From NCBI GenBank assembly GCA_031216445.1, contig CM062210.1, positions 8,614,501-8,678,500 on the forward strand: a DNA stretch of 64,000 bases, read 5' to 3'. The notes beneath the pieces were generated by a model, which had not been told where the DNA came from, searched no databases, and saw nothing but the letters and a program-made list of their open reading frames with translations. This document shows, piece by piece, positions 11,195 to 25,799 of this stretch; position 1 is the first letter of the stretch, and each line of letters opens with the position of its first letter. The position numbers were made by a program, and so were the translations under genes. Source of the DNA: Lateolabrax maculatus (lineage: Eukaryota > Chordata > Actinopteri > Acropomatiformes > Lateolabracidae).

Positions 11195-14100
11195 TAAATG
11201 TAGTCAAAGAAAAATAGGAAATATATACATTTTTTACACCTCTTTATTTCTTCTACACATCAGTCTCAGCAGACTATTTAAGCCTATTAGCTTAAGGTGA
11301 AGAACAATGTGTCCTTTTTCCTCTCAGACAGATACTGTAAATCATTTTCAGAAAAAGGTGAAATGCTATTGCCAGTAAATAATAGCTATAGAGGTCAGCT
11401 ATTGATCCAGCGCTGAAGGGGACCTTAGGGGCATGTTAAGAAGGGCCATTGTTGCTTGTCAATGATCCTTTTATGGCCTTGGACTCTGCTATAAATCAAG
11501 GTTAAACTAGTCCTCTAATAGCAAATCAATGACAGTCAATAGATATTATCATGTGATTATTATTCAGTCGAATAAACCATTAGTCAAAACTTAAATAGTC
11601 TTTGTAGTGTGTTCTACAGTCCTCCAGCTAGAGAGGAGAAAGCTGCGGAGCCTTTGTGAGGGTCATGTGTTGATGCGGACTTGCAGTCCTGCCTCTTAGT
11701 CATGCTATTGTAAAATGGCAAGGTCTTCCATTAGTTTAACTGAGGAGGATGCTGAGATTTGAGAGAACCATGTAGAAGTTATATTGAGATAACCTTTACA
11801 CAAGAGTAGATATTTCACCTGCATTAAGATTACCATGAGAGTAACCCACTTGTTATTTAGCTCTAAGCCTCTTCTATCAATGTGCTTCTACCTATTTGAA
11901 AGCAGCATCAGTCAAAAGTGTCTGCTATGCAACTAAATGGGGCACAGGGACATATCTATCTAACTATAACCTTTGCAGTACTGATATTTATGATAAAGAC
12001 CATTAGGCATTTGTGAGTTGCTTGCGCAAGGGCTTTAAGGCTAACAACGATCGTGAAGCGAGCCAATATCCAGGGGTTTACATGGGTGTCTGTGTCATCC
12101 GTCTGCGATGCAGCACAGCCTGTGATGGAAATGTCATTATACCTGGTGAATTTCTGTGAGGTTATGATACAAACATTGTCTCTAAAACCTCTGTTATGAA
12201 AGCACAAAGGATAATAGGATCAGTACATAATGTTTTCTCTTTTTTTTCCGTCTTTTCTATCTTTCTCTTTCCTTGAAGAAGGCACATCTTAGATGCCAGT
12301 CCCTTTGCTCCACTCATCACAGGCTGGACAGCTCTGTACTCACCTTGCTGTCTTGAAGGACAGTCTGTACTCTAAGTAATACTACAGGAAAGAAAAAGAA
12401 AGGGGGAGGCAGGTATGCCCAAGTTACTTTACTTTTTCTTAAGTTTGGAAAATGCATCGCAATGATGAAGTGTGTGGATAACAACACTAAATTTCAAACT
12501 TATTAAAGTATATTTTACATTTCTGTTCCCTGTATTAATCTAATTTATTCTCTGTTTAGGTTATGCCCTACTGGTATGCTTAGGTGTGTAACATGCTTAT
12601 TTCCACATAAAAATACTGTTAGCTTTAAACAAATTTGAAAAATAAAAGTACAATATCATTAATTTAATTCAGTAGATAAACCACACATGATCAAGTGGAA
12701 CTAGAATTCACTGTCTTCGGTTGTGCATCTCAATGTTAATGTGCAAAAATGTACTCCAAACCAAATCAAATTCAAAAATGTCCTATCAATTGCATCAACA
12801 CAGCAGCGGGAAGTCCTGTCTTTTATTTTGCATATTCATATGATTACTCTTCCAAGGGACAAATACATTCACGTCAACACCATTGTCCTTTGATTCCAAA
12901 TGATAAAAGACTATCTCATTTCATTCTTGCACCTTTCTAGTCCAAACCTAGACACTCTGATTTGGTAAAATGTAATTCTAATTTATCATTTTTCTGCCTG
13001 AGGCAAAACTCTCTCAAGCCTGGGGCTGTTTGAAAAGCAGTTGGACACAAAGACGGACCCTGGGAACTTTGCCCATGCAGTCAATCAGTCAGACACCCCA
13101 GAGTGCCCGGACCCGAACAGCTTGTTTTTTGTCCACGGATATCAAACAACTTCTCCTCTCCCGTTAGATAATAAAAACATGTTAATAGGAGTGAGTTGTT
13201 TCTGTCTTTTTTTTTGCTCAAGATGGTTGGTGGATACGCGGTGTCTCTGTGGTCAGAGGCTGGGCAGCAGAGCGGACATCAAAGACCGGCAGAGGTCTGT
13301 GACGGTGAATGCAGCTGGTGTCTGAGTCTCTGTGCTGGACAGAGCTACAGGCAGGGCCTCAGCTGCCCCACAATAAAGACACACAGGGGAAGGCAGAGCC
13401 TTTAAAGGCTAGACAAATACACACTTAGCCATACACAGACAAATACACACACTCATGAACACACATGCAAACAAGCACATGAACACAAACAACTATGTCC
13501 CCTGAAAATGATTTCCTCCACCAAAATATCACGCAGTTTTTACAGAAAAATCATAAAATCATGCTGATTTCCTCCTCCCTCTTCTTCTTCTTTTCGCTTA
13601 ATTTCTCCTGATTTTTTAAAGTAACACTGCTTCTGTGCCAATGTTTTGGTATAAAGGTTTTCTTTGCATCAGTAAAATAGTTCTTAAAGTGGGGTCTTAA
13701 AATGTGGGCTGTCTGGGGACCCCCAGGGCCCCAGGGAGATTTAAGAGGGTCAACAGTAAAATGACAAATAACTTTAATTTACTGTTGACGAATACGTTTT
13801 CCATCAGCTGTTGTTTCCTTGTTAGAAGATTCACAAATGAATACACAATAGTAAAAATATTTTCATGTAGCGTGACAAACTGAAATAGTACAATGGAATA
13901 ATCTTTTCTTCCAGGGGTAGAAGAGGGAAGCATCTGAAGGACAAAGAGTGAAATCCTGCTGGCATGCTGTGGACAGCTTCATGTCTGATGTGGTCCTGAC
14001 TTCACAGTGGGACTCTGTGTCTATGCTGCTGACAGCTTTTCCCTCGTGTCCACTTGGGAAAGCATCTCAGAGGTTCTGAGCGTGATCCAGTAATAACACT

Positions 14101-17100
14101 GACCACTCTTCGGATTTTGACTCTGGTGAATGCATTTCAAAACAAAGGACAATTTGAATTGTTGCAATATTGTTTGTTCATTTGAATGTTTCCTTTTGAT
14201 TAATAATGCCTCTGTTCGTACATCTTCATAGTCATTTTTGAAAAGATGATCTCAGAGGACAGTCTTCCACTTGCCTGTGGACTCTCAGTTCCAATTTCAG
14301 CCTGTAGAGGGCATGCCAAAACAGCAATCTGGTCAAGCCCAGTGGGGAGCCCAGAGACATACAATATCCCCACCGAAGAAAAAGCACAGGGCGACTTTCA
14401 TCTGTCTATAAAGGGACGAAATGGTTTTGTTAGATAGAGGAATACTAATATAACAATACAGTGAATATGAAGCTAGAAGCTGTGCTGATTTACTACATAA
14501 CCATTTTGCATTGACTTTGGATTTTTTAAGAAACTGTATTTGATTTAAACTGAAGAAATATTACCTGAAATCACCAAAGGCAACTTTGTGCAGAAACCCT
14601 GCATAAAAGTGTGTATAACTTTATTAAGGCCATAAGATTATTAAACTGACAATAGAAAATCCTCTTTTGTCAAAATACCATCTCTTTACTTTCACTCAGA
14701 AGGAATTTAAACAAACGACTCATTAGAAAAACGTCCTCTTTTCTCTATAAACGGGTTAGAGGTCCTGAATAAAACATGCCTTATCTATTGCGATCACGTT
14801 AGTCGAGCCATTATTCATTTAACCATTTATTTATTACTCCATTCATCTACATAAATATTTAACTATGTCTTGGCATCTTTATGGACTGCTTGCTCTGCTG
14901 CTCAATTACAAGGAGCAGTGTCCTACCATGGCCATATGCCTTCTATCTGGCGACACTATATCTCCACAATTTATGGATGCCAACTCTGAACAATATCATT
15001 CTGTTGGGTTGTATGTATATCCATGCAAGTATTAATCTGGGCCTAATGACTGGCAACAATATGTTCCAGCCTGTGCGCCCAATAGGACCACTATTGTATA
15101 CATATCATATAGCATAAAATAAATGGAGTGTTCTTTGTTGTTATTGTATAGATTAAATCGGGAGCCCATATGGGGTCTTCATGAGAGTCATGTAGAATAT
15201 GTCTGGACTCCAAGTAGCTGACTTGAATAAATGTATGGCTTATTATTTACACACCATACATTCACACCATATATTATAAGCCCTTACAGGTTTTCACTTC
15301 CCCTCCTACAATAAAAGATCCTGCTCGTTTGGCGAGGGGCATGGAAGCATGCAGAACTGCGGGGGAAGCGAGGAACCGTAAACACCCGCCATGGGTCCTT
15401 CTTTAAAGTGATGAACAGCAATAAAAGCAGCACTGGTTGTCTGCTGAGAGACAAAAAGAGCATTTGACCACCTGGGTGCACATCATTTTCTCATGCCGTT
15501 TCTCAAGCATGACTATCGGGAGATGTCCCCTTTAACATTATATGTGCCTAACTTAACCCAATCCCCAAGTCACTCGCTCTGTCATACCTCCTTCTTCTGC
15601 AAAAGAAAACTCAACACAGTGGTGTGACCTAAGAGCTCTATGACACTTTCACTTGTCACTTTTCCTGCCAGGTCACCACCAACCACAGCTGCAATTTGAT
15701 CAACTGAGCTCCCCATTATCACCTGAAAACTGAGGGGGGAAGCCAGGGTGACTTCTTGCGGTGGCTGGCGGAGACTATACGGCATAACTCCCCGTGAACA
15801 GCATTGCATCACTTACTTTACTTTCCCACGCATGGGACATCCTTGAAAATGTACTACAAATCCCTAAATACACTTAAATATAGGGTCAGAATTCCAGAAA
15901 AAAATGGGGCTTTTCTTTCCCTCTCAAACTCATGGTTCCCAAAAAGGAAAAAGCTAAATCACCTCTAGATGCCTTTTTGAGTTCATGTTGCTGATTTAAA
16001 TTGCGGGACTCTGCAAATCAACGGCAAATCAAACATCCAACCCCCATATAACCCACCCCCATATCCCCAAAATGGGCTTTTTGTCAATTACAATCAAAGG
16101 CACTTTCGCTGTTGTCTCCCTCCTTTCACTCTGCCTTTTTTTCCATGCGTTTCCTGAAATCAAAAGAAATCCATGCACTGGGAACAATTTTTTTTTTGGT
16201 TTATGTTTAAGGGGGTGTGTGTGTGTGTGTCATTACTAGCGAATGAATATGATCTTAGGACCATTCATGCATCTACACACATAGATGCACGTACACATAC
16301 AGTATGTATGTTTTCTTTCTTTTAGTCAGTCACCAGGCTATGACATTTCTGTCAATAGAGCAGATGTCTTGCTGAATCTTGGATAAAATCCAAGAGGCAG
16401 AATCCACAGAAGACCTGTGAAAAATTTCTGCAGCCTGCTCAGCTACAGCACATTTCTGATTAAGAGTTTTAAAAAGAAACCTCTCATTGCCACTACCTCT
16501 TCGTAAACATAGCCTCTCTGTATCTGCTAAAGTTACCAGTGACCAGTGGTGTCCTGCTGGCTCAGCTTGGCCTCCAAAGTCTGCCTGGCGCATGGGTGAC
16601 ATGTCTGGCATGCCACTGCTGGCTCTTTTTGATACCACGGAGAGTGTGTGACTGGCAGGCCATGTTTCTCATGTCTCCAGCTCCTGAAACAGCCATCACT
16701 CCGAGAGGATGTTTTCAATCCCCCCGGCCCCGTACCCCTTGCTGCTCAGAGAGAAGGTCAAGTTTGGCCCATCAGTCACTGACCAAAGGGCGGGGCCTAG
16801 CAGCTGGTGGCCATCAACGGCCGTTAAGATGTTCAGTAGTCCTAGCCCTATCGCATGTCTGACCTTTTTCGCAGTGTTTTATAGTTACTGTTTCGTTAAG
16901 CCTAAATGTAATCATAAAAATAAAGGTTTAAATAAGAAAAATAGATGTCTCTCCTTAACTAAACTAAAAAAGTAAACTTATACCTCCTTAAATCACGGCG
17001 ATATAAGGATTAGTGATTGCGTAATTGTCATAAAGTTTAGAGCTTTTGTATCTTGTATTATTATCCTAAACTTTGAGAGTCTTACGTATAAGACAACTTT

Positions 17101-17326
17101 AACATCATGCTTTCATGTAGATCTATATAAATAACACATTCGACCTCACATGAAGAATGCTTCGCACACACGGGTCATGTGTTTGTGCGCTGACACATTC
17201 AGCTGCACGTCACAGGAGTTCAAAGAAGGAAACCCATGAGGTGGTCATTCGTGTGTTTACCCAGGTTTGGGTCAGTGTTTTCAGGTGCATATACACCTTT
17301 ACATGCCCTTCTTTCACCACTCATAG

Positions 17327-17327
<1 letters not shown>

Positions 17328-17379
<52 letters not shown>
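17328..17379. repeat. CA microsatellite
   Basis: Roughly 24 CA units follow a short CGCG start that could favour Z-DNA. Confidence 0.9.
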
Positions 17380-17880
17380 ATTTACACCCAAAGCCATACT
17401 TATATTGACACACACTTTCCCTGGTGTTGTTTTAGCAGGGGGAGAGCAGCAATGGTCTGGAACAGGCCTGTTTTTTAGTACGGGTCAAACTTTGGCCAGG
17501 CCTAAAGGCTGCAGCCATCCGATCCCTCCCGAGGTGCCTCTGGTCTGGGACCCGTTTGAACCTCCACCTGCTGGGAGAACTTCACTTTAGATACATTGTT
17601 CAGGCCTCTCTGAACATTGCGGAGGGGAGGGCGGGACATTATGTTAAAGTCAACACCGCAGGATCAGTCCGCTCTTTGTACTGGGCTTTGAGGGTGACCT
17701 CCATTCTTGGACCATGTAAAGTGAAGATGAAGTGCAGTAACTCATGTGGTCACACACTTGGATCGAACAGAATGGGATAAGTTTAGCTACTTTTTAAACT
17801 GACACCGTTTGACTACATTTGAGCTTTATTTCTTTAGCTGTAATCAGTCAACGGGTTACTGTACAGTCAACATAATACAA

Positions 17881-18005
17881 GGGTTGGACGGTATCACAAT
17901 ACATATAACAGCACAATAGAAATTTGTCAACTGTCAAGATGTTGCTATACTGATTTTGCAGGTATACCGAGGTAGTTATAACTGAAATATCACTGGGTTA
18001 TACTA
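17881..18005. mobile_element. Fragment of a fish DNA-transposon terminus
   Basis: The sequence GGGTTGGACGGTATCACAAT, then GCAGGTATACCGAGGTA, resembles the common teleost element that starts GGGTTGGACGGTATCAC and has GGTATACCGCGGTA inside. No far end or target duplication was recognised. Confidence 0.4.
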
Positions 18006-21000
18006 ACATGTAATTCATTCAATTTACCTTAAAATGAGATTAAATGTTCATTTATGGCCCCTCCGCTGCCTCACTAGTAAGAGGCATAACATTACTGAAA
18101 AGTAGGTGCACATTTACTTAAGACTTAAGTCATTTTTCCATCTATGGTATCAAATCCAAAATGCCTAAAAGTCATGATTGTCCTTTCAGCTCTCTGACTC
18201 GCTCACTCTCTCGGTGTTGCATTACAACATTGTATTTAACTATTACAGTAATAGTGTAGTTTAATGGTTCATATGGACAATGCATTTTAGGAACACACAA
18301 TGCTGGGATACAAGGCCTGTTGTGCTTATACACTCGTAATTACAACTATTACAATTGTAAAAAAAGTTTTCTCACATTCAAGATTAGTTTTAATTTTGTA
18401 TTGTGGCAAATCAATTATCAAGACTGATCTATGGCAATATTGGATTTTCAGTGTTTTTGCATTAATGTGATTAAGTACCTTATCAGGTATTTGCTTCACT
18501 GCATTATCTAAAAACAGACTCATATGGTTATTTTTTTCTATAAATAGTTTTTAAAACTGAATTCTCCATTAATTTACAATTCACCCTTAGTAATACTTGA
18601 AAATAAAAACAACCCTGATTGTCCCCTATGAGATGAAATGTGGGCAGTTGGGGGGTACTACATCTACTATGCTACTATATGTGTAGTGGTTCATTTTTAT
18701 GTTTGTCAAAATTGATATTTCAGGGGTCTCATTGTTTTGGCTAAATGCTAAATTATTGTAATCAAAACAATACAATTTGTTATCTTATCTCATACACTGT
18801 CTTAATCTTTAAGGTGATTCACGCATGTGATTCACTTCATTTTCCATTTCTTTCATTTTTTTTTTCCCCCCAACACAAAAGTCATGCAGCAGAGTGCACT
18901 GTCTACTGTATAAATAAAGGTGCTACTCCTGGCTGCATGTTCGGGTTTTCTGTGTTGTTTTCTGCCTGTACTCTCTACTTGTCGTAAGGGGCAGGATGAG
19001 AAGTCATCCATCTCCAGCTAACAGCCACCAGTCTGGCCCCATGCTGGAGCCCCAGAGAGAGGAAGCGATCGCTCACAGCACAGGAGCACATTCCCCCTCA
19101 ACACAGGGGGGACAAGGCCATTTAACCCATCAGGGCCCGGTCTACTTTTCTCTGCTATCACGTGCAACCGTGTGTCTGCAGTAGTGTATGTTTCTGTCAT
19201 TGCATGTGCACGTGTCTGTGTGTATGTTAATGCATGCACATTAGTGCCGTGTTCCATTCTTTCCTGCTTGTGTTGGTGGGCTCCTCGCTACACCGCGCCT
19301 GCCGGTAAGTACTTAAATAGCCATCCTGGGGTCAGCCCACAAATACAGTAGCATGGTACATCCCTCACATCCTTTCACCACTACCCCCTACCCCCCCCAT
19401 CTCTCCTTGATCCCCAATATATAATTCCTACAGCACCCACCCCCCCGTCTCTCTGTCCTACTGGCATGACGATAGCATCCTTGGACACACAGAGACTTGC
19501 AGTATAACCAGCCTGAGGAATTGACACTCCAAGTGTTTCTCCACACTTTTTCTAATGGCATTGTGAGCCCCCCGCCACTGCTGGGATGGAAGGTGTTTAG
19601 CACCTCACTGTTTTTACTTTGACAGAAGAGGGGCACTAGCACTCCCCTGGCTATATAGGCCTAGACCAGTTCCACTGTTATCATTTCCACTGTGGGCACG
19701 CTTCCTCCCATTGAATCACTGGTATTTATGTGGGTGGCAGTTTAGCTTGGCTAGCTGTACCAGCTCTGTAAGCCAGGGCTTGCTTTGAGGTCTCAGACAG
19801 GTGAAAATGCTCTGGACATTGCAAGCCTAGGTGACACCAAGGTGAAAAGCTCAATCTGTGTATGGGCAAATGCCTTAGACAGACAAATGTGTGATAGAGA
19901 GATAATGGTTGACCATGCACCATTACAGAAATAGAACTGTCGTGAAGAACGAGGCAACAATGAAGGGAACACTGGAAATGAGAGAGGTCTTGCGTGGTGA
20001 ATACATATGCACTGAAGCCATTGAGTGAGAAGGAGACGAGAACTGAACGGGTAGTTAGGTCAAGAAATGAAAGAAAATGGAGTCAATAAAGGTTAGGGAG
20101 AATGACTTTTAAACAATAAAATTGACGATCCTTGTCTGTAGAGGTAAAGTGTGGATGTTGTGAGCCATGACCAAAAAGCTATTGTTGACTAACGTCAACC
20201 GAGTGCGTTATCTTTGACCCCTGCAGCTGGAAATGGGAAAAGAGAGTGAAGGGAGGAAGCAAATATGAATTACAGACAAACATGTCATAGTATGACAATG
20301 GAAAGAAAAGAAATGAGTCTTAACACATTCAGAGTCAATTCAGTAAATGACCATACCGTAGTAAGTATCCTCATGTAATATATTTGTATTCACAAAGAAA
20401 AAAAGCAACACTTTTTTTTTTTTCTTTACAAGCAGTGCTCTCCATGACAGAACGGCATTCTGGGAGAAGACAGACTGCAAAGGTCATAATTATTTGCGGT
20501 CATGCTGCTCCTCACTTAACAGATGGAGACAACCTGAGTCAACATTTTTCAATTAAAAAAGAGAACACAAACAAACAGAAGGGAAGAGAAAACACACACT
20601 GACGCGCTCACACAAAGACGTACACACAAGCTGGAAAAAACGGAAATGACCTTGAGGACCTGATACCTCATTAAAAGTGATGCTCCAAGCCTGCAAACAG
20701 GCTAATTACACAAATCCTGCTCACACTTAGCAGTAGTACACATGGTGGGGGGTGCAAGAGATTGTATCGGGTTTGTGTGTTGGTTAAATGTTGTAAGAAA
20801 GCAAGTTTTTTTGCCAGATCTTAGTGCAAATATCTGAAGTCAATTAGGTCTGTGAAACAGGAGGGCAAACTGATACAGAAATACACTGAATTAACACGCC
20901 AACACATGAACATATGGGTGCATTAAGTTTTAGATATGGATGGATGATGACTTAAGTCACTGAAAGAACAGCAACACCCTATGAGGGAAGAATTAAAAGG

Positions 21001-22209
21001 AAATCAAAATTAAGTATGTTTCCATGGCATTTTGTACACAAAACGTTTATGGATCTTTTTGGATTAAGGATTTATAGTATAACACAAATAAGGTTTAAAT
21101 GGTCATAGCACACCCAAATCAGTGAGACACATATTCTCTCATTTACACTTAAGTCACATGAATATCTTATCTTTTATTTATACGTCTTGGAGAGTAGGGA
21201 TGCATATGTGAAAAAAGCTGCACAAGGCCAGTTATAAACAGCCCTTTTTGCCTGGGGAGCAGCAAGTGATGTCACTTGAGTCAGCATCGGTTGAAGGTGA
21301 AGACTACATGTTTGGAAATGAAAACAATCTGGGGGTGCAGAGTTGGAAAGAAGTAAGCTCACCACACATATGTAGCCCACTCCTGAAAAATGTCAAGTAA
21401 CTTGAATCCCTCTTGAAAGTTGGTTGAAAACGCTGTTTTAATGGGTATCCTGTCAAAGGGGTATTAAATATGCAAATATATGATATTGTGCTAGAAAACT
21501 GAAGCTAAAGCTGATTGGGCCTAGAAAAAGTCAGCGTCCCCAACAGGTGATGATCCACATAGAAGGCATGGAAATAAAGAAAGAGCATTGTTCTTGTATC
21601 ATCAGCCTCCACTATGTCACTACGCTTTCTGGAGAATGTTAACCCAAATATAGTGCATGCAGGGAAGTATGCTAATAAACTAATGATGTCTCAAATTTTT
21701 TTATTTGATGAGTTATCAGTATCATTTCTATGTAACAAGACTTGAACTCATGATTAGACGTTTAAAACGGTTCTGAATGTAAAAACTACACAATTTAAGT
21801 TGACCTGACTCAAAACTTACAAACATATGTAACTGCATCGAATTGATGATCATTTAAATGGATTCAAAGATTTTAAAGTGTAATGATATCCAGCCATGCA
21901 CACTTTTGGTTGAATTTGCCCAGGTTTAAAACAAATACCCACCTGTAAAACAGTTTTTCTTTTTTGTGATTTGGGCGGACCAACCCTTTAACAGCAAAGA
22001 AAGATTTGCAAAGCAATATCAGTATAGTAACTTTTCTGATTGACAGTGGCATCCTGGTAAACATCATATCAAGCTGACAGCCCTGGAGAACTTAGCCAGA
22101 ATGTGACAGCCATCACAGACCCGCATCCACACATGAAAGGGCTTTGTGTTGTGAAGCCCCTCTACTGAGACAGAAGAGGACATGTTGTTCTCAGTTAGAA
22201 ACAGACATT

Positions 22210-22280
22210 CAGAGAGACTGGAAGGGAGAGAGGGAGAGGGAGAGAGAGAGAGTGTGTGTGTATGTGTATGTGTGTATGTA
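22210..22280. repeat. Compound GA/GT microsatellite
   Basis: A GAGAGG tract passes directly into GT and GTAT units, so a purine tract joins an alternating purine-pyrimidine tract. Confidence 0.85.
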
Positions 22281-23010
22281 TCCTAACTGCGATAGGACAA
22301 GGAGTGCTGATTTAGACATAGCCAACCCAAACACAGATGCCCCAGTCCTTCCTTCCTGTGGGTAACAGAAGGAGACACAATGTGTTCAAGAGGCCGGAGC
22401 TGACAAAGGGATTAATCCGACGACAACAAATGCTGCAATCTCTGGCATAAGTCGCGGCAGAAAAATACATATCATATGGTCGCAACAGCACTGACACAGA
22501 CAAACATGCGCAGAGAGCCAGAAATGTCAGAAAATAAATAAATAAAAATCATGAACGAAACTGCAATTTAAAAAAGAACTCGATAGTTTGCTGTCCTAGA
22601 TGTATGAGTGTCACATATTTTAGCACCAACATTACCTTCAAAAAACCTATTTCTTAAACTCTGGGAATGAATCTGTAGCAGCAATTCTTTTTTATTGACA
22701 TATACTATCTCCCACTGGTAATCTGTCAATCTCGCTATTATCTCTTGCTTTCTCACCATTGTTGCTTCTCACATCTTTCTCTCTATCTCTTCCTGTGTCT
22801 GTCTTTTTCACTCACACCCTGTCTGAATGTTGTTTCGGGGGCTGATATGAACCTGTGAACATCTGCCTGCGATACAGTGGGAGGAACAGACGAGAGACTG
22901 AGATGAGGTTGAGTTCATGTGAACCACCCATGGCGCCGGACTGTTACGGCCATCAGTAAATCTACCATCTCGCTGCTATCAAAGGTTCACTCTCTGCTTC
23001 TGTGTCCGTT

Positions 23011-23011
23011 T

Positions 23012-23043
<32 letters not shown>
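23011..23043. repeat. GT microsatellite
   Basis: About 14 GT units with one TA interruption at the left. Confidence 0.9.
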
Positions 23044-25167
23044 CTCCATGTTTTTCTGTGCAAGTCCTCGTCTGTCTGTACGTGTGTGTTTTCTTCTCAA
23101 ATAACATAATCCCATAAGAGGGTGGGAGAGACATTTTTTGAGGATAAGGGTAGAAAAGAGGGGAAAAAATGATGGCAGTGAGGAGAGAAAAGGCGATGAA
23201 GGGGGGGGGGGTAGAGTAGAGCAGGAGAAAAGCATTAGTAGTTCCAGCCAGCTGCCAAATGATGCCCTTGATTGCCTCTCTTCTTGTGCAGAAACAGAAG
23301 GTGTGAGGGGTGATTAGGCCTGGGCCCGATCCCTGATGAACAGATGTTAATAACAAAGCCCATGTTCATTGTGGTTAATAGCCAAGCGCGCCAGGGCTGG
23401 CTGCTGAGGCTAGGGGAAAATCTGCCTCCATAGCTCTTCTCCTCCCCTCTCCCTTCATGGGAGAGAGATAGGCTCCCTCTACTAATGTTTTGGCTGTACA
23501 CTAACGTAATGAGCATGGTATTTGCAAGAAAAGGTAATGATAATCAGTCACGGGGGCAGAAAAAAAACACAGCAAATGATGGCGCGTTGTATTCAGGAGA
23601 TAGAGGAGCTCAGGGTTTGTGCTGTTAACTTTTAGTTGATGATAGCCTTTTGATGATATCAGAGATAAGGGGATGTTAATAAAGCTGGGCTGCATAGCTG
23701 AAATCACTGTTGCCTCATTTTTGATCCTATTAGGCCATTGTCTTCAGGCAGTAATGACAACAACTGTAATGTGCAGAGGAATTGTCATAATTCAGTATCA
23801 TCAAAGTCAAAATCATTCAATTCTAAACAATACAGAGAAATATTCAGCATCTAAAGCTAAACGATCCAGTGCTAACAGGTTCAAAGTAACATTTCAAATA
23901 CGTGTTCTGTCAGTAAATATCGTAGGGGTTAGGGGTCAAGCCAGGAAGGGTTACCGGTGCAGAGAAATACATTATCATCCCATCCATGTTTACGTAAGAC
24001 AAAGCCAAGTTACAACAGCTCCCACTACAGTGCCACATCCTCCCTTCAAAAGATTACACAGTTTACTTATAAAACATTCAAATGCAATGAATTATTGAAG
24101 TGAAGCAGATGTTATAAATTGAATACTTTTGCTCGGTTTCTATTGGTGAGGAAAAACTTGCTATTCTTCCTAAGTATGTATGCGCCGGCACCAATTCTCT
24201 TTTCTCTCTGTGTACACAGCATGGAAGGAGACTCATCTCGCACTCAAATACCTCCGTGGGGAATGGAAAGATGGCAGAGATGCATGCCGAGGCCACTCCT
24301 TTTCTTCGGGCCATGGAAAGAGAAACATTGGCACCGTTGACAGGGAAAATTTGACATTTTCTGCACTGTGATACCTCACATCTTCAAATTGATGCTTTGT
24401 CTGAAATAGACAGAAGGAGGTATAATGAATGTGCTTCGGTGACACAAAGACATGCCACCAGGACATTGTGGGATCTCAGCTCTGGAGCATGCTGACTGGC
24501 TTGCTTTTTAAAGCACAGAGGGCCAGCTGTTGGTTATGTTATTCAAATTGAGATGGGTTCGAGAAAATGTGTGTCCATCTACTGTAGCGGGATAATAGTT
24601 TGGACGAAAGCATCCATTTCTAAAACCGCTCTTTATGCTATTTTAGTCAATCAGACTACATTGAAAAGTATTTTCCATGACACTGCTTGAATTTCTCTTT
24701 ATATACAGCTGAAATTTGGACAAAAGATTAAAATGATTGTCATTCTCTTCAGTATTCACGCTGTCATTCCCACATATCAACTGAATCATTTGTCCTTTAT
24801 GTGAAATCTTTCACTGGTAGGAGACCATGTTACTGTATGTGTGGCGTACAAATAGACTCATGGGAGGTCATGGGAGTGCTGAGCTGACAATCACGGCACC
24901 AGCTGTCACTCATAGCCCCATCACCAGCCGCGCCACGTCGAATCCTGTGACGACCACATGACTACAATGGCACATTTCTGTTCTTTTTTTGACAGGTAAG
25001 TATCAGCTTGACGGATTGGCTTCACAGAAAATCTTTCATCAAGACCCAAATATCCTCTGTAATCATCCTCATTGTGAGACATGAAGGCACATGCACGTTT
25101 TTCTTATGGGTTCGAGTGCCACCAAGGAAACCGCTCAGTTCAGAAAGTCACATACTGTGTATATGTA

Positions 25168-25790
25168 TATCAGTGGTTTCAAACCTTTTCTGTCATACAG
25201 CCCTGTCAGATTAGGTACCACCCGTCGTTACGAACATGTTCATTTCAATTTATTTTAAAGTGGATGTTAATTAACACTATTAATTCAATATAAATAAATG
25301 TATTACTATTATTAAATGTATTCATATCTTGCACTACACTGTAGCTGCACTGTAATTTTTATTCTGCTGTTTAATTTGTCTTGTCCTATTTTAGATTTAT
25401 CTTCCATTCTATTTTGTTTTACTCGTTTTTAAATCCTCTATATATGTGTGTGTCTTCTTATATAGGTTTTTAATATTGCCTTATGCTTCTTTTATATCGT
25501 AATGCCTCTTTGTCTTATGTAAAGCACTTTGAATTGAAAGGTGCTATACAAATACATGTGCCTTGCCTAAATGAAAGTAGATATTACAGTTCATACTGCT
25601 ACCACTTGTTTCAACCATTTATCCGTTACTTTTAACTTTTTCACCATTATTCAACACTTCCAGCTAACTATTTCAACTGTTAATCCATTACTTTTAACCA
25701 ACAGTTTAGGCTTTTCTGTTCATGTGCCAACTACTTTTTGCGTACTCTCAAATTTCCTGCTCCTAACCAATCTTCGCTGATACTTCCTGA
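25168..25790. mobile_element. Possible hAT-like repeat surrounding the LINE tail
   Basis: The left border reads CAGTGGTTTCAAACCTTTTC followed by TGTCATACAGCCC, resembling the fish CAGTGGTTCTCAA-type terminus. After the LINE tail there are three degenerate units of about 33 bases (25608-25705; TTTCAACTGTTAATCCATTA type). I cannot find a matching right terminus, so limits and unity are uncertain. Confidence 0.3.
25380..25567 (+). mobile_element. LINE-type 3' tail repeat
   Basis: The segment ends with the widely dispersed fish tail TGTAAAGCACTTTGAATTG, then AAAGGTGCTATACAAAT and CCTTGCC, preceded by T-rich sequence. This is the usual 3' end of a 5'-truncated retroelement in teleosts. No reverse transcriptase sequence is present. 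The left boundary is uncertain. Confidence 0.6.
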
Positions 25791-25799
25791 ACAATCTTT

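Larger units (their letters stand above)
11203..25160. other. Non-coding sequence, no gene recognised
   Basis: AT-rich intergenic DNA with the microsatellites and transposon fragment listed separately. A segment near 13685-13745 (GTCTTAAAATGTGGGCTGTC, GGGGACCCCCAGGG) resembles a fish hAT-type end but is too short to call. No splice-flanked conserved peptide was recognised. Confidence 0.55.
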
